From the NCBI GenBank assembly GCA_029213165.1, contig JARGNO010000024.1, forward strand, positions 804 to 52,492: DNA of 51,689 nucleotides. Reading direction: 5' to 3'. Below are positions 8,989 to 17,841 of the stretch, piece by piece. Made by a program: the position numbers and the translations under genes. A model generated the notes under the pieces. That model had not been told where the DNA came from. It saw only the letters and a program-made list of their open reading frames with translations, and did no database searches. Numbering within the stretch: the first letter of the stretch is position 1; each line of letters starts with the position of its first letter. This stretch comes from Minwuia sp. (GTDB lineage Bacteria; Pseudomonadota; Alphaproteobacteria; Minwuiales; Minwuiaceae).

Positions 8989-9390
8989 TCAGCCCTGCTT
9001 CCGCTCGATCAGTTCGATCTTATAGCCGTCCGGATCCTCGATGAAGGCGATGACAGATCCGCCATGCTTCATCGGTCCCGGCGGGCGGGGAATCGGCACG
9101 CCTTCCTTCTCCAGCGCGCTGCAGGTCGCATAGATGTCCGGCACGCCGATGGCCAGATGCCCGAAGCCGGAACCCAGGTCATAGGGCTCTTCCTGACCCC
9201 AGTTGTGGGTCAGCTCGATCACCGTGCTGTTCTTTTCCTCCCCGTAGCCAACAAAGGCCAGGGTGAAGTCGCCGGTGGGGAAATCCGTCTTGCGCAGTTC
9301 ATTCATGCCCAGCAGCCGGACGTAGAAATCCAGCGACTTGTCGAGATCCTTCACCCGGATCATGGTGTGCAGCAGCCGTGCACCTTCCAT
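8989..9390 (-). CDS. gloA: Lactoylglutathione lyase (glyoxalase I)
   Basis: The enzyme isomerises the hemithioacetal of methylglyoxal and glutathione to S-lactoylglutathione in the cytoplasm. The product has 133 residues with two beta-alpha-beta-beta-beta modules. The metal ligands expected for the Ni/Co-type enzyme are present: H8 (LLHTMIRV), E59 (TVIELTHN), H78 (GFGHLAIGV) and E126 (YKIELIE). GAGGAGGAAACACC precedes the ATG. It starts 12 bases after the lpxB stop on the same strand, so it rides at the end of the envelope operon and leads the short downstream tail of small-molecule enzymes. Confidence 0.95.
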   Translation of the reverse strand: MEGARLLHTMIRVKDLDKSLDFYVRLLGMNELRKTDFPTGDFTLAFVGYGEEKNSTVIELTHNWGQEEPYDLGSGFGHLAIGVPDIYATCSALEKEGVPIPRPPGPMKHGGSVIAFIEDPDGYKIELIERKQG

Positions 9391-9402
9391 GGTGTTTCCT
9401 CC

Positions 9403-10572
9403 TCAGTTCCTGTCCGTCAGATTCAGTACCACGCGGGCAGCCTTTTCCGAAGGCCATTCACCGGGTGGACGCAGCATGTCGGCGACCAGTCGCCCGGCCT
9501 CCGCCTGGGCGTCACGATGGGTGCTGTCGCTCAACAGGGCCACGATATGGGGCGCGATATGCTCCGCACGGCAGCGCTCCTGAATCAGCTCCGGCACCAC
9601 CTCCCGCTCCAGCAGGATATTGGTCAGGCTGGCCCAGCGGATCGTGATCAGGCGCTTCGCGATGGCGGCGGTGAGGCTGTTCAGACGATAGGCGACGACA
9701 GAGGGGGTTCCGGCGAGCGACAGTTCCAGTGCCACGGTGCCTGAAGCGGCAAGCGCCACATCGGCAGCGTGAAACGCATCCATCTTCAGATCCGGTCCCA
9801 CGACATGCGCCGGCACCTTCAGGTCTGCCAGCATCTGTTCCACCGCCGGTTTCAGATGCGGCAGGGTTGGCGCGACGACCACCAGGTTGGGAACCTGTGC
9901 CAGGGCCTGGCGCAGGCCGTCGATGAAGATCGGTCCCATCCGGCGCAACTCGCCCATCCGGCTGCCAAACAGCACCGCCACGACAGGCGCATGCGAGGGG
10001 ATGCCCAGATTGCTGCGGAACGCACGCGGGTCGCCCGCATAGTTCCGCTCCGCCTCGATGGCCGGATGCCCCACGAAGCTGGCGGCAAGCCCTTCGCGCT
10101 CGAACCATGGCGGCTCGAACGGCAACAGGGTCAGAAGGTGATCATAGAGTTGCGCCATGCGAACGGCGCGCTTTGGCTTGTAGGCCCAGACGGAGGGCGC
10201 GACATAGTGGATCTTCAGCAGATCCATGTCCTGCACGGCCTGCACGAGACGGCGATTGAACCCCGGTGAGTCGATCGTGATCAGGCAATCGGGCTGCACC
10301 TGCCGCACCAGGGCCTCTGTCTGCTTGAGTCTCCGGCGGATGGCCAGCGCACGCGGCAGGACCTCGAACAGGCCCATGACGGACAGGATGGTGATCGGGA
10401 ACAGGCTCTGCAGCCCCTCACGCGCCATCTCGTCACCGCCGACACCGACGAAGCGCACCGTACCCCCGGACTGGTCACGCAGGGCGCGCATCAGACGCGC
10501 CCCCAGTACATCGCCCGATGGCTCCCCCGCCACCAGCATGATTGTCCGCCCCGGCATCTGCTGCACGCTCAT
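9403..10572 (-). CDS. lpxB: Lipid-A-disaccharide synthase
   Basis: This peripheral inner-membrane glycosyltransferase joins UDP-2,3-diacylglucosamine and lipid X to form lipid A disaccharide phosphate. The product has 389 residues, the usual length. GEPSGDVLGARLM near the N-terminus, APSVWAYKP, TLLPFEPPWF and FVGHP are the standard LpxB signatures, and SGTVALELSLAGTPSVVAYR is the nucleotide-sugar binding region. ATG overlaps the lpxI stop as ATGA, so translation is coupled to the preceding step of the pathway. Confidence 0.97.
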   Translation of the reverse strand: MSVQQMPGRTIMLVAGEPSGDVLGARLMRALRDQSGGTVRFVGVGGDEMAREGLQSLFPITILSVMGLFEVLPRALAIRRRLKQTEALVRQVQPDCLITIDSPGFNRRLVQAVQDMDLLKIHYVAPSVWAYKPKRAVRMAQLYDHLLTLLPFEPPWFEREGLAASFVGHPAIEAERNYAGDPRAFRSNLGIPSHAPVVAVLFGSRMGELRRMGPIFIDGLRQALAQVPNLVVVAPTLPHLKPAVEQMLADLKVPAHVVGPDLKMDAFHAADVALAASGTVALELSLAGTPSVVAYRLNSLTAAIAKRLITIRWASLTNILLEREVVPELIQERCRAEHIAPHIVALLSDSTHRDAQAEAGRLVADMLRPPGEWPSEKAARVVLNLTDRN

Positions 10573-11402
10573 GGGGTTTCGCGGTTGATGCCGGCGATGA
10601 ACAGACCGGCCCTGTCCGCATCAGCGATGGTCGCCGCGCGATCCACGATCATCGCCGCCCCCGCCTCGACAGCGATACCGCTCAACCCGGCGGCGGCGGC
10701 GCGACGGACCGTTTCCCTGCCGATGGTCGGCATGTCCACGCGATGGTCCTGGCCGGGCTTGGTCAGCTTCACCAGGACGCCGCCCGTCCCCTTCACCAGA
10801 CCGACACAGCGTTCCAGCATCCGGTCCGTGCCCTCGGCGGCCTCGACAGCCAGAACCAGCCCGTCACGCACCACGGCTCCCTGACCGATGTCCAGCGCCC
10901 CCAGCGTCTCGACGACCGTGACCGCGCGGGCGATGTCCTGCCTCGCCGCCTCGTCAGGCACCACGGACCCGAGCGGGCCCGCCTGCACCAGCACATCGCC
11001 CTTGATCTCATGGGCACCGACAACGCGAAATCCCTTCTTCTGGAAGTATCCGACCAGCACCTGCAACAGCGCGTCGTCGCCTTTCCGGGCGGCGGCGATC
11101 ACCTTCGGCAGCAGGCTGATACCGGCCAGGTCGGGGCGCAGCTTCGAGAAGTCCGGCCGCGCGACCCTGCCCACCATGCAGACACTGTCACAGCCGCCGC
11201 GTTTCAGGGCCGCGAGAATATCGCCGACCCGGTCGAACTGGATGAAGTCGTGGGGGTAGCGCGCCAGCAGGTCAGGTTCGGTGAACCCGTCAAAGGCCAG
11301 CACATGCACGCCGATGCCATTGGCGACCGCGGCCGCAGCAATATCCCCCGGCACGTCGCCACCACCGGCAATGATGCCAAGCCGTCTGGGCAGGTCGGCC
11401 AT
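10569..11402 (-). CDS. lpxI: UDP-2,3-diacylglucosamine pyrophosphatase LpxI
   Basis: The enzyme hydrolyses UDP-2,3-diacylglucosamine to lipid X and UMP, supplying LpxB. The product has 277 residues with the N-terminal GIIAGGGDVP motif and the C-terminal catalytic part containing DHRVDMPTIG. D223 sits where the catalytic aspartate of Caulobacter LpxI lies. This is the LpxI (DUF1009) solution used by alphaproteobacteria instead of the unrelated LpxH. It lies 3 bases after the lpxA stop and overlaps lpxB by 4 bases. Confidence 0.95.
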   Translation of the reverse strand: MADLPRRLGIIAGGGDVPGDIAAAAVANGIGVHVLAFDGFTEPDLLARYPHDFIQFDRVGDILAALKRGGCDSVCMVGRVARPDFSKLRPDLAGISLLPKVIAAARKGDDALLQVLVGYFQKKGFRVVGAHEIKGDVLVQAGPLGSVVPDEAARQDIARAVTVVETLGALDIGQGAVVRDGLVLAVEAAEGTDRMLERCVGLVKGTGGVLVKLTKPGQDHRVDMPTIGRETVRRAAAAGLSGIAVEAGAAMIVDRAATIADADRAGLFIAGINRETP

Positions 11403-11405
11403 GAC

Positions 11406-12212
11406 CTATTGCGCCGCCGCCGCGTCCTTGCGGGGGGTGCAGAGCCCACGGGAGGAATTGGCCTTCATGAAGCCGATGATGTCATCGACCCCGGCCTCAC
11501 CCTGGAACAGCTTCTCCGCATCCGCCACCTTCTCCTCCATCGTGCCCTCCGGGCCGAACAGGAAGCGATAGGCACGTCGCAGCGTGCTGATCTCGTCGCG
11601 GCTGAAGTTGCGCCGCTTCAGACCGACCAGGTTCAACCCGTCCAGCCGTGCCAGGTTCCCCCGTGCCAGCCCGTAGGGAATGACACTGGTACCAAGTGCC
11701 GACGCGCCGCCCACCATGGCGTGCTTGCCGATCTTCACGAACTGGTGCACCGCCGTCATGCCGCCGACGATGGCCCAGTCGTCAACTTCGACATGCCCGC
11801 CGAGCAGCACGTTGTTCACGATGATCACGTGATCCCCGACCTGGCAATCATGGGCAATATGGGCGCCGGTCATCAGCAGGCAGCCATTGCCGACCGTGGT
11901 CAGCATACCGCCGCCCTCGGTGCCCGGATTGACCGTCACATGTTCGCGGATCGTGCAGTCCTGGCCGATCTCCAGCCGGGACAGCTCACCCTTGTACTTG
12001 GTGTCCTGTGGCGGGTGGCCGATGGAGGCGAAGGGGAACACGCGTGTCCGCGCACCAATTCGGCTGCGCCCCGCGAGTGCGACATGGGAGACGAGTTCCA
12101 CCCCGTCTTCCAGGGTGATCTCGCCTTCGACCACGCAGAAGGGTCCGATGCGGACCCCTTCGCCCAGTGTCACGTCGTCACTGACAACTGCTGTAGGGTG
12201 AATATCGGCCAT
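11406..12212 (-). CDS. lpxA: Acyl-ACP--UDP-N-acetylglucosamine O-acyltransferase
   Basis: This enzyme carries out the first committed step of lipid A synthesis, moving a 3-hydroxyacyl chain from ACP to UDP-GlcNAc. The product has 268 residues: a left-handed beta helix of hexapeptide repeats (IHPTAVV, VTLGEGVRIG, DCTIREHVTVN and others) followed by a helical C-terminus. H121 in TGAHIAHDC is the catalytic histidine position, and HPPQDTKYKGE is conserved. The ATG lies directly next to the fabZ stop with no gap. Confidence 0.97.
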   Translation of the reverse strand: MADIHPTAVVSDDVTLGEGVRIGPFCVVEGEITLEDGVELVSHVALAGRSRIGARTRVFPFASIGHPPQDTKYKGELSRLEIGQDCTIREHVTVNPGTEGGGMLTTVGNGCLLMTGAHIAHDCQVGDHVIIVNNVLLGGHVEVDDWAIVGGMTAVHQFVKIGKHAMVGGASALGTSVIPYGLARGNLARLDGLNLVGLKRRNFSRDEISTLRRAYRFLFGPEGTMEEKVADAEKLFQGEAGVDDIIGFMKANSSRGLCTPRKDAAAAQ

Positions 12213-12695
12213 TCAGAGCTTTTCCTGGATCATGGCGGCGAAGTCAGCCTCGGCCACCACCTTGTCATCGACATAGCCCTTGCCATGCATCTTCCAGATC
12301 ATGTCGCCGCGCCCGCGCAGCTTCTCGACATGCACCCGCAACTGGTCGCCCGGCTCCACCGGACGTCGGAAGCGGCAATTGTCGATGGTCATGAAGTAGA
12401 CCACCTTGCCTTCCATCCCCTTGCCCAGCGTCCGCGCGAACAGCACCGCAGATGTCTGCGCCATGCATTCGATGATCAGCACGCCGGGCATCACCGGCTT
12501 GACCGGGAAATGGCCAATGAAATGCGGTTCGTTGATCGTGACGTTCTTGATGCCGACGGCACTGTGGTTGGGCTGGATATCCACGACACGGTCGACCATC
12601 AGCATCGGATAGCGGTGAGGGATCATCTGCATGATCCGGTTGATATCAACCGGGCCAGCCATGTCATCCACGATGGTCGCGTCCGTGTCCGTCAT
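12213..12695 (-). CDS. fabZ: 3-hydroxyacyl-[ACP] dehydratase FabZ
   Basis: A hot-dog fold dehydratase of type II fatty-acid synthesis, acting on the 3-hydroxyacyl-ACP pool that LpxA and LpxD also draw on. The product has 160 residues with the core signature GHFPVKPVMPGVLIIECMAQ, in which H62 and E76 are the catalytic pair. MIPHRYPMLMVDRV is also diagnostic. ATG overlaps the lpxD stop by 4 bases. Its place between lpxD and lpxA is the classical order. Confidence 0.97.
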   Translation of the reverse strand: MTDTDATIVDDMAGPVDINRIMQMIPHRYPMLMVDRVVDIQPNHSAVGIKNVTINEPHFIGHFPVKPVMPGVLIIECMAQTSAVLFARTLGKGMEGKVVYFMTIDNCRFRRPVEPGDQLRVHVEKLRGRGDMIWKMHGKGYVDDKVVAEADFAAMIQEKL

Positions 12696-13723
12696 GTATC
12701 CGTCCCCTTCTTCGTCCCCAACCGCCGGATGGCAGCCAGTTGCCGCCAGAAATCCCGCACCGGCATTGCGGGTTGCCCCAGTACCGCGGCACCATCCGGC
12801 TGGTCGTTCATCACGCCGGAGAGCGCACCGATCTTCACGCCATTGCCGATCTTCACATGGCCGGAAATACCAGCCTGGCCACCCACCTGAACAAACTGGC
12901 CGAGCTTGCTTGAACCGGCAATCCCCACCTGCGCCACGATGATCGAACCATCACCGATTTCGACATTGTGCGCGATCTGCACCAGATTATCGATCCACAC
13001 ATTATTGCCGATCTTCGTGTCATGGCCGGAGCCACAGGCAACGCAGACATTGGCACCGATATGGCAATCGTCGCCGATCAGCACCCGCCCCACCTGGGGC
13101 ACCGCGACGTGGCGCTGCGGATGTGGCGCGAAACCGAACCCACCCGGTCCGATCCGCGCCCCGGACTGGACATGCACACGCGATCCAAGGATGCAGGTCT
13201 CCAGCGAGGCATTGGCATCGATGCGGCTGCCGGCGCCGATCACGACACCCGGACCGACCGAGACATTGGCGCCCAGGACAACCCCGTCACCAATCTGCGC
13301 ACCCGCGCCGACGACGGCATGTGGTGCGGCGGACACGCCCGCGCCAAGCACGGCACTGTCATCGATGAAGGCCGCCGGATGCAGGACACCATCCGCTTCA
13401 GGACCCGGATACAGCGCCTGTGAAACCATGGCAAAGGCCAGATAGGGATGCGGTGTCGGCAGCACGATCGTGCCCGCCGGTGCGCGATCGGCAAGCTCCG
13501 GCGAGATCACGCAGAACTGTGCCCGGGTCTCGGCCAGTGCCGGCAGGTACTTGCGGTTGTCGAGAAAACTCAGATCGCCGTCACCGGCCTGTTCCAGTGG
13601 CTGGGCATCGCGGATCTGCAAAGCCGGGTCAACGCCATCCGGCACCTTGAACAAGCTGGTCTTCCGAGCCAGATCGCCAAGCGTGAACGGCCCGAGCCGC
13701 CGATGGAACCGCGCGTCGGGCAT
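12692..13723 (-). CDS. lpxD: UDP-3-O-(3-hydroxyacyl)glucosamine N-acyltransferase
   Basis: LpxD adds the N-linked hydroxyacyl chain, the third step of lipid A synthesis. The product has 343 residues: an N-terminal uridine-binding domain (about 1-110), then a left-handed beta helix of hexapeptides, then a C-terminal helix. H252 in QIAHNVEIG is the catalytic histidine position, and GPGGFGFAPH is conserved. The start overlaps the stop of the skp-like gene as TGATG. Confidence 0.97.
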   Translation of the reverse strand: MPDARFHRRLGPFTLGDLARKTSLFKVPDGVDPALQIRDAQPLEQAGDGDLSFLDNRKYLPALAETRAQFCVISPELADRAPAGTIVLPTPHPYLAFAMVSQALYPGPEADGVLHPAAFIDDSAVLGAGVSAAPHAVVGAGAQIGDGVVLGANVSVGPGVVIGAGSRIDANASLETCILGSRVHVQSGARIGPGGFGFAPHPQRHVAVPQVGRVLIGDDCHIGANVCVACGSGHDTKIGNNVWIDNLVQIAHNVEIGDGSIIVAQVGIAGSSKLGQFVQVGGQAGISGHVKIGNGVKIGALSGVMNDQPDGAAVLGQPAMPVRDFWRQLAAIRRLGTKKGTDT

Positions 13724-14280
13724 CAGAAACCTTCAGGCCGCCCAACCTTTACCGAGGGAAGCCGCTGGTTCAGCCGCGCGATGATTTCCTTGGTGATATC
13801 CAGCGCGCCGCTGGTCCAGCTGATGCTGTTGCGATCCAGGACCAGGTTGAAACCCCGTTCCCGCTCCAGTTCCTCGATGATGCCCAGGATCTGCCCCTTC
13901 AGCACCTCGACCGCCTGCTGCTGGGTCTGGCCAATGGCCTGGCGACGGTCCTGCACCATGCGCTGCGCATCGGTATAGCTCTTCTGCAATTCGTTCTTGC
14001 GCTGCTCCACCGCGTCGGGTGCCAGAATGGCGGCCTGCTGGCGCAGCTCGTCCTGACGCACCTTCAACGCCTTGTCCTCGGCCTGAATCAACTGCTGCAG
14101 GCTGTCCATGTAACCCTTGATCTGGTTTGCGATGCTGATTGCCGCCTTGGACTCGCGCAGGATCTGCTGCGAATCCATCGTCGCGATGATCGCAGGCGGC
14201 ATGGACTGCGCCCGGGCGGCCTGAAGACCGCCAACCGTCATGAGCGTGATACAGATCGTGGCAAGCCAGATGGCACGCAT
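13723..14280 (-). CDS. skp: OmpH/Skp-family periplasmic chaperone
   Basis: The product has 185 residues and begins with a clear Sec signal peptide (positive MRA start, hydrophobic core, Ala-Arg-Ala-Gln cleavage area near residue 25). The mature protein is a long charged, coiled-coil-forming helical region rich in Gln, Lys and Glu, as in the tentacles of Skp. Skp-type chaperones carry unfolded outer-membrane proteins to the BAM complex, and this one lies between bamA and lpxD as in most Gram-negative genomes. GAGGAAACATCA precedes the ATG. Sequence conservation in the family is low, so the assignment rests partly on context. Confidence 0.9.
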   Translation of the reverse strand: MRAIWLATICITLMTVGGLQAARAQSMPPAIIATMDSQQILRESKAAISIANQIKGYMDSLQQLIQAEDKALKVRQDELRQQAAILAPDAVEQRKNELQKSYTDAQRMVQDRRQAIGQTQQQAVEVLKGQILGIIEELERERGFNLVLDRNSISWTSGALDITKEIIARLNQRLPSVKVGRPEGF

Positions 14281-14387
14281 TGATGTTTCCTCAATTCTAC
14301 TCGTCCGCAGGGGAACCGGTGATTCTCGCGTCAGAAACCAGATGCTCCTTACAGCACAGGTTACCGACCGGCGGCAACCAGTGAGCG

Positions 14388-16673
14388 TCAGAACCGTGTA
14401 CCGAAGCTGAAGCGGAAGGCTTCCGTCTCATCGATGTCATTGCGCAGGACGGCGCGGGCAACGTCGAACAGCAACGGCCCGAAGGGTGAACGCCAGGTCA
14501 CACCAACACCCACCGCGAGCCGCATCGACGGATCATCCTCGACCCCACCATTCGCCACAACGCCGAACGCGGAACCATAGTCACTGAATACGCGGCCCGA
14601 CATGCCCAGTTCGTCAGGCAGGCCGAGGGGGAAGGTCAGCTCTGTCGAGCCCGTGACGAAGAATTCGCCGCCCAGCGCGTCACGCGTGGCCACGTCCCGG
14701 GGACCGATGCCACTGGCCGCGAAACCACGCAACGTGTCGCCACCGACGAAGAAGCGGCGATTGATGCGAACATCCTTGGCTATACCGAAGACCGCACCAC
14801 CGCGGACCGTCTGCGACAGGGTCAGGCTTTCCGAGACCGGGAAGAATTGCGTGTGCCGCGCCTGGGTCCGCAGGTCACGCACGGTTCCGCCGAAACCCGC
14901 GAGTTCCTGACCGAACGTCGAGAGTGAACCGTCACGCGGGTCAATCGGATCATCTGTCAGATCCAGCTTCAGTTCATACCCCAGCGAACTGGTGACGGAG
15001 ACGCCCTGCTGCTGCTGGATGAACAGCGAGGCGGTATTGCCCACATTCTTGATGTTGTCGCGGCGCAACTGGTAATTCAGGCTCATCCGCAACGCTTCGG
15101 ACAACGAGAACCCGGTCCTGAGGCGCCCGCCGGACGTGCTCTGGTCAAACGAGGATTCATCCTGGAAGTCGATGTTCGTGTTGAAGATGTCGATGCCCGC
15201 AGCAATGGGCTTGTCCAGGAAATAGGGCTCGGTGAAGCTCAGGTCGACTTCGCGCCGCCGCAACGACAGCGAGAAGGACAGCCGCAGGTTCTGGCCGCGC
15301 CCCAGCAGATTGCGTTCACTGATCGAGACATCGCCGATCACAGCTTCCGTGGTGGAGAAACCGGCACCGACCGAAAGTTCACCCGTCGGCTGTTCCTCGA
15401 CCTTGACCTTCAGGATCGCCTTGTCGGGGGCGGAACCCTGTTCCGGCGTGATGTCATTGGTCTTGAAGAAGCCCAGCGCCCGGATACGGCGGTTGGAACG
15501 GCTGATCTTCGCGGTATCGAAGGCATCGCCCTCGATCAGTTGCACCTCACGACGCACAACCTCATCCAGCGTCCGGGTATTGCCCTCGATATCCACCCGC
15601 TCGACATAGACCCGCGGGCCCTCACGGACCTCATAGGTGATATCGACGGTCCGCTTCTCGCGGTCGCGCTGCGTCCGGGGCCGCACATCGACGAATGCAA
15701 AACCCTTGCGGCCAAGCTGGAACTGGATGTCGTTGATGGATTTCTCGACTTGCGTGCCGTTGTATATCTCGCCGGTCTCGTCGGTGATCGCCTTGCGCAG
15801 TTCCTTCGGATCGACGTCCTTCACATCCGCTTTCAGATCGACGCTGCCGAAGCGGTACTGCTCACCTTCCTCCAGCGTGAAGGTGATGAAGAAGTCTTCC
15901 CGGTTCCGGGTCAGTTCCGCGACTGCCGAGACAACCCGGAAATCGACGTAGCCATGCTCCAGATAGTGCTGGCGCAGCCGGTCACGGTCCAGTGCAACGA
16001 TGTCGGGATCATAGACGTCCGTTGAACTCAGGAAATTCCACCAGGCACTCTCGCTGGTGGCAATGACGGAACGCAGGTCATCGTCATCGAAGACGGTGTT
16101 GCCAAGAAACCGGATGGCGCTGATCTCGGTCGGATCGCCCTCGTTGATCTCGAAGACCAGATTGATCCGGTTCTGCTGCAACTGGATGATCTTCGGTTCG
16201 ATGGTGGCGGCGAAGCGGCCACTGGCGCGATAGATCTGCAACATGCGCTGCACATCGCTCTGCACCCGCGCGCGGGTATAGACGACCCGCGACCGCAATT
16301 GCACTTCGGATGCGAGCAGATCGTCCTTCAGCAGCTTGTTGCCTTCGAAGACGAGCTGGTTGATGACCGGATTCTCGACAACGCTCACGACCAGGGAATT
16401 GCCCTGGCGGCGCAGGTTCACATCCGCGAACAGGCCGGTGCCGTAGAGTGTCTTCAGGGCGCGGTCCAGACGCGATGCCTCGAACGGGCTGCCCGGTTCC
16501 AATTGCATGTAGGAACGGACCGTCTCCGCCTCGATACGCTGGTTACCCTCGACAACGATATCCTGGATCAGCTGTGCGTTCGCGACGAACGGCATCAGCC
16601 AGGCCAGCACAGTTATCAGGATCAGCCTTCGCGCCACGCCGTGGAACCCTCTATCTTCGGTCTGACCCGTCAT
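14388..16673 (-). CDS. bamA: Outer membrane protein assembly factor BamA
   Basis: The essential Omp85 insertase of the outer membrane. The product has 761 residues with a signal peptide (hydrophobic core about 17-31, VANAQ cleavage site). Five POTRA domains cover about 33-425; the first starts LIQDIVVEGNQRIE and the fifth contains GPRVYVERVDIEGNTRT. A 16-strand barrel follows to the C-terminus. The lid loop signature appears as GGDTLRGF, and the protein ends FRFSFGTRF with the terminal aromatic residue needed for BAM recognition. It begins 6 bases after the rseP stop. Confidence 0.97.
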   Translation of the reverse strand: MTGQTEDRGFHGVARRLILITVLAWLMPFVANAQLIQDIVVEGNQRIEAETVRSYMQLEPGSPFEASRLDRALKTLYGTGLFADVNLRRQGNSLVVSVVENPVINQLVFEGNKLLKDDLLASEVQLRSRVVYTRARVQSDVQRMLQIYRASGRFAATIEPKIIQLQQNRINLVFEINEGDPTEISAIRFLGNTVFDDDDLRSVIATSESAWWNFLSSTDVYDPDIVALDRDRLRQHYLEHGYVDFRVVSAVAELTRNREDFFITFTLEEGEQYRFGSVDLKADVKDVDPKELRKAITDETGEIYNGTQVEKSINDIQFQLGRKGFAFVDVRPRTQRDREKRTVDITYEVREGPRVYVERVDIEGNTRTLDEVVRREVQLIEGDAFDTAKISRSNRRIRALGFFKTNDITPEQGSAPDKAILKVKVEEQPTGELSVGAGFSTTEAVIGDVSISERNLLGRGQNLRLSFSLSLRRREVDLSFTEPYFLDKPIAAGIDIFNTNIDFQDESSFDQSTSGGRLRTGFSLSEALRMSLNYQLRRDNIKNVGNTASLFIQQQQGVSVTSSLGYELKLDLTDDPIDPRDGSLSTFGQELAGFGGTVRDLRTQARHTQFFPVSESLTLSQTVRGGAVFGIAKDVRINRRFFVGGDTLRGFAASGIGPRDVATRDALGGEFFVTGSTELTFPLGLPDELGMSGRVFSDYGSAFGVVANGGVEDDPSMRLAVGVGVTWRSPFGPLLFDVARAVLRNDIDETEAFRFSFGTRF

Positions 16674-16679
16674 CGGGTG

Positions 16680-17795
16680 TCAGGAAAACAGACCCTTCAT
16701 GAAATCAACCACACCGAAACGGTCGATGTCGTTGAACGTCGCCACGAGCATCAGACCGATGACCATCGCGAAGCCCAGACGGTAGCCGATTTCCTGAGTC
16801 GTTTCACCCAGCGGACGCCCCCGTACTGCCTCGACGGCATAGAACAATAGATGGCCGCCGTCCAGCATCGGGATGGGGAACAGGTTGATGAGCCCGAGGC
16901 TTATCGAGAGGAAGGCTGCGATATTGATCAGGGAGGCTATGCCGAAGCTGGCCGCCTGCCCTGAAATCTCCGCGATACCGGCCGGTCCGCGCAGTTCCTC
17001 GACAGAGCGGTGACCGGTGATCATGTCGCCGACCGCGGACAGGGTGCTGGTGGTGATCACCCAGGTCTGGCGCACGGCCTCGACCACCGCACCACCAACC
17101 CCGAGTTCCCGCCAGCCACGCTCCACCGCCCGCACGCCCAGCATGCCGACCTTGCTGTCATTGCCGAACTGGTCCTGGATCACGACCACACGCGGTTGCG
17201 CGTCCAGATCGATCAGGCGACCGTCACGTTCGATGGTCAGGGGCAGGGCCCGGTCCAGGTTCAGTGACACGATGCGCCGCAGGTCCTCGAACGAGGCGAC
17301 GTCTTCCCCCCCCGCAGTGACGATCAGGTCACCGGGCTGCAGCCCGGCCTCAGCCGCCGCGCTGTCCGCCACCACATCTGAAACCATCGCGGTCGTGAAG
17401 GGCTGGCCCCAGACCGTGAACATGCCGGCAAAGATGACAATTGCCAGCAGGAAGTTGGCCGCCGGTCCCGCAACAACCACCGCAGCGCGCTTCGCCAGCG
17501 ACTTGTTGTGGAAATTCTCCGGATCGTCGTCGTGCACATTCCCCGCATGATCAGGCGTGCTGGCCGCACCGCTGTCGCCACGGAACTTCACGTAGCCGCC
17601 GAAGGGGATCATCGAGACCTTCCAGCGGGTGCCGCGACGGTCATGCCAGCCGAACAGTTCCCGACCGAAGCCGACCGAGAAGGCCTCGACCCCGACACCG
17701 CACCAGCGTGCGACGAGGTAGTGACCCATCTCGTGAATGAAGACCAGCACCGTCAGCACGGCGAGGAACGGCAGGATGTAGTCGATCAGAAACAT
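16680..17795 (-). CDS. rseP: RIP metalloprotease RseP (site-2 protease)
   Basis: An inner-membrane zinc protease that cleaves substrates within the membrane, classically the anti-sigma factor of envelope stress and remnant signal peptides. The product has 371 residues. HEMGH with H21, E22 and H25 lies in the first transmembrane segment, and the second zinc motif NLFPIPMLDGGH carries D312. Only one PDZ domain is visible (about 130-195), so this is the shorter alphaproteobacterial type; E. coli RseP has two PDZ domains. Four transmembrane segments are evident. Confidence 0.96.
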   Translation of the reverse strand: MFLIDYILPFLAVLTVLVFIHEMGHYLVARWCGVGVEAFSVGFGRELFGWHDRRGTRWKVSMIPFGGYVKFRGDSGAASTPDHAGNVHDDDPENFHNKSLAKRAAVVVAGPAANFLLAIVIFAGMFTVWGQPFTTAMVSDVVADSAAAEAGLQPGDLIVTAGGEDVASFEDLRRIVSLNLDRALPLTIERDGRLIDLDAQPRVVVIQDQFGNDSKVGMLGVRAVERGWRELGVGGAVVEAVRQTWVITTSTLSAVGDMITGHRSVEELRGPAGIAEISGQAASFGIASLINIAAFLSISLGLINLFPIPMLDGGHLLFYAVEAVRGRPLGETTQEIGYRLGFAMVIGLMLVATFNDIDRFGVVDFMKGLFS

Positions 17796-17841
17796 GCAGG
17801 TTCCCTTGCAGGGTCAGTTGTACAGCGCCATGCCAGCCCCA

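Noticed and set aside
10542-12890. 782-residue plus-strand ORF across lpxB-lpxD
   Set aside because: It lies antisense to five genuine, motif-complete lipid A genes; the His/Asp/Gly-rich translation is typical of high-GC antisense frames.
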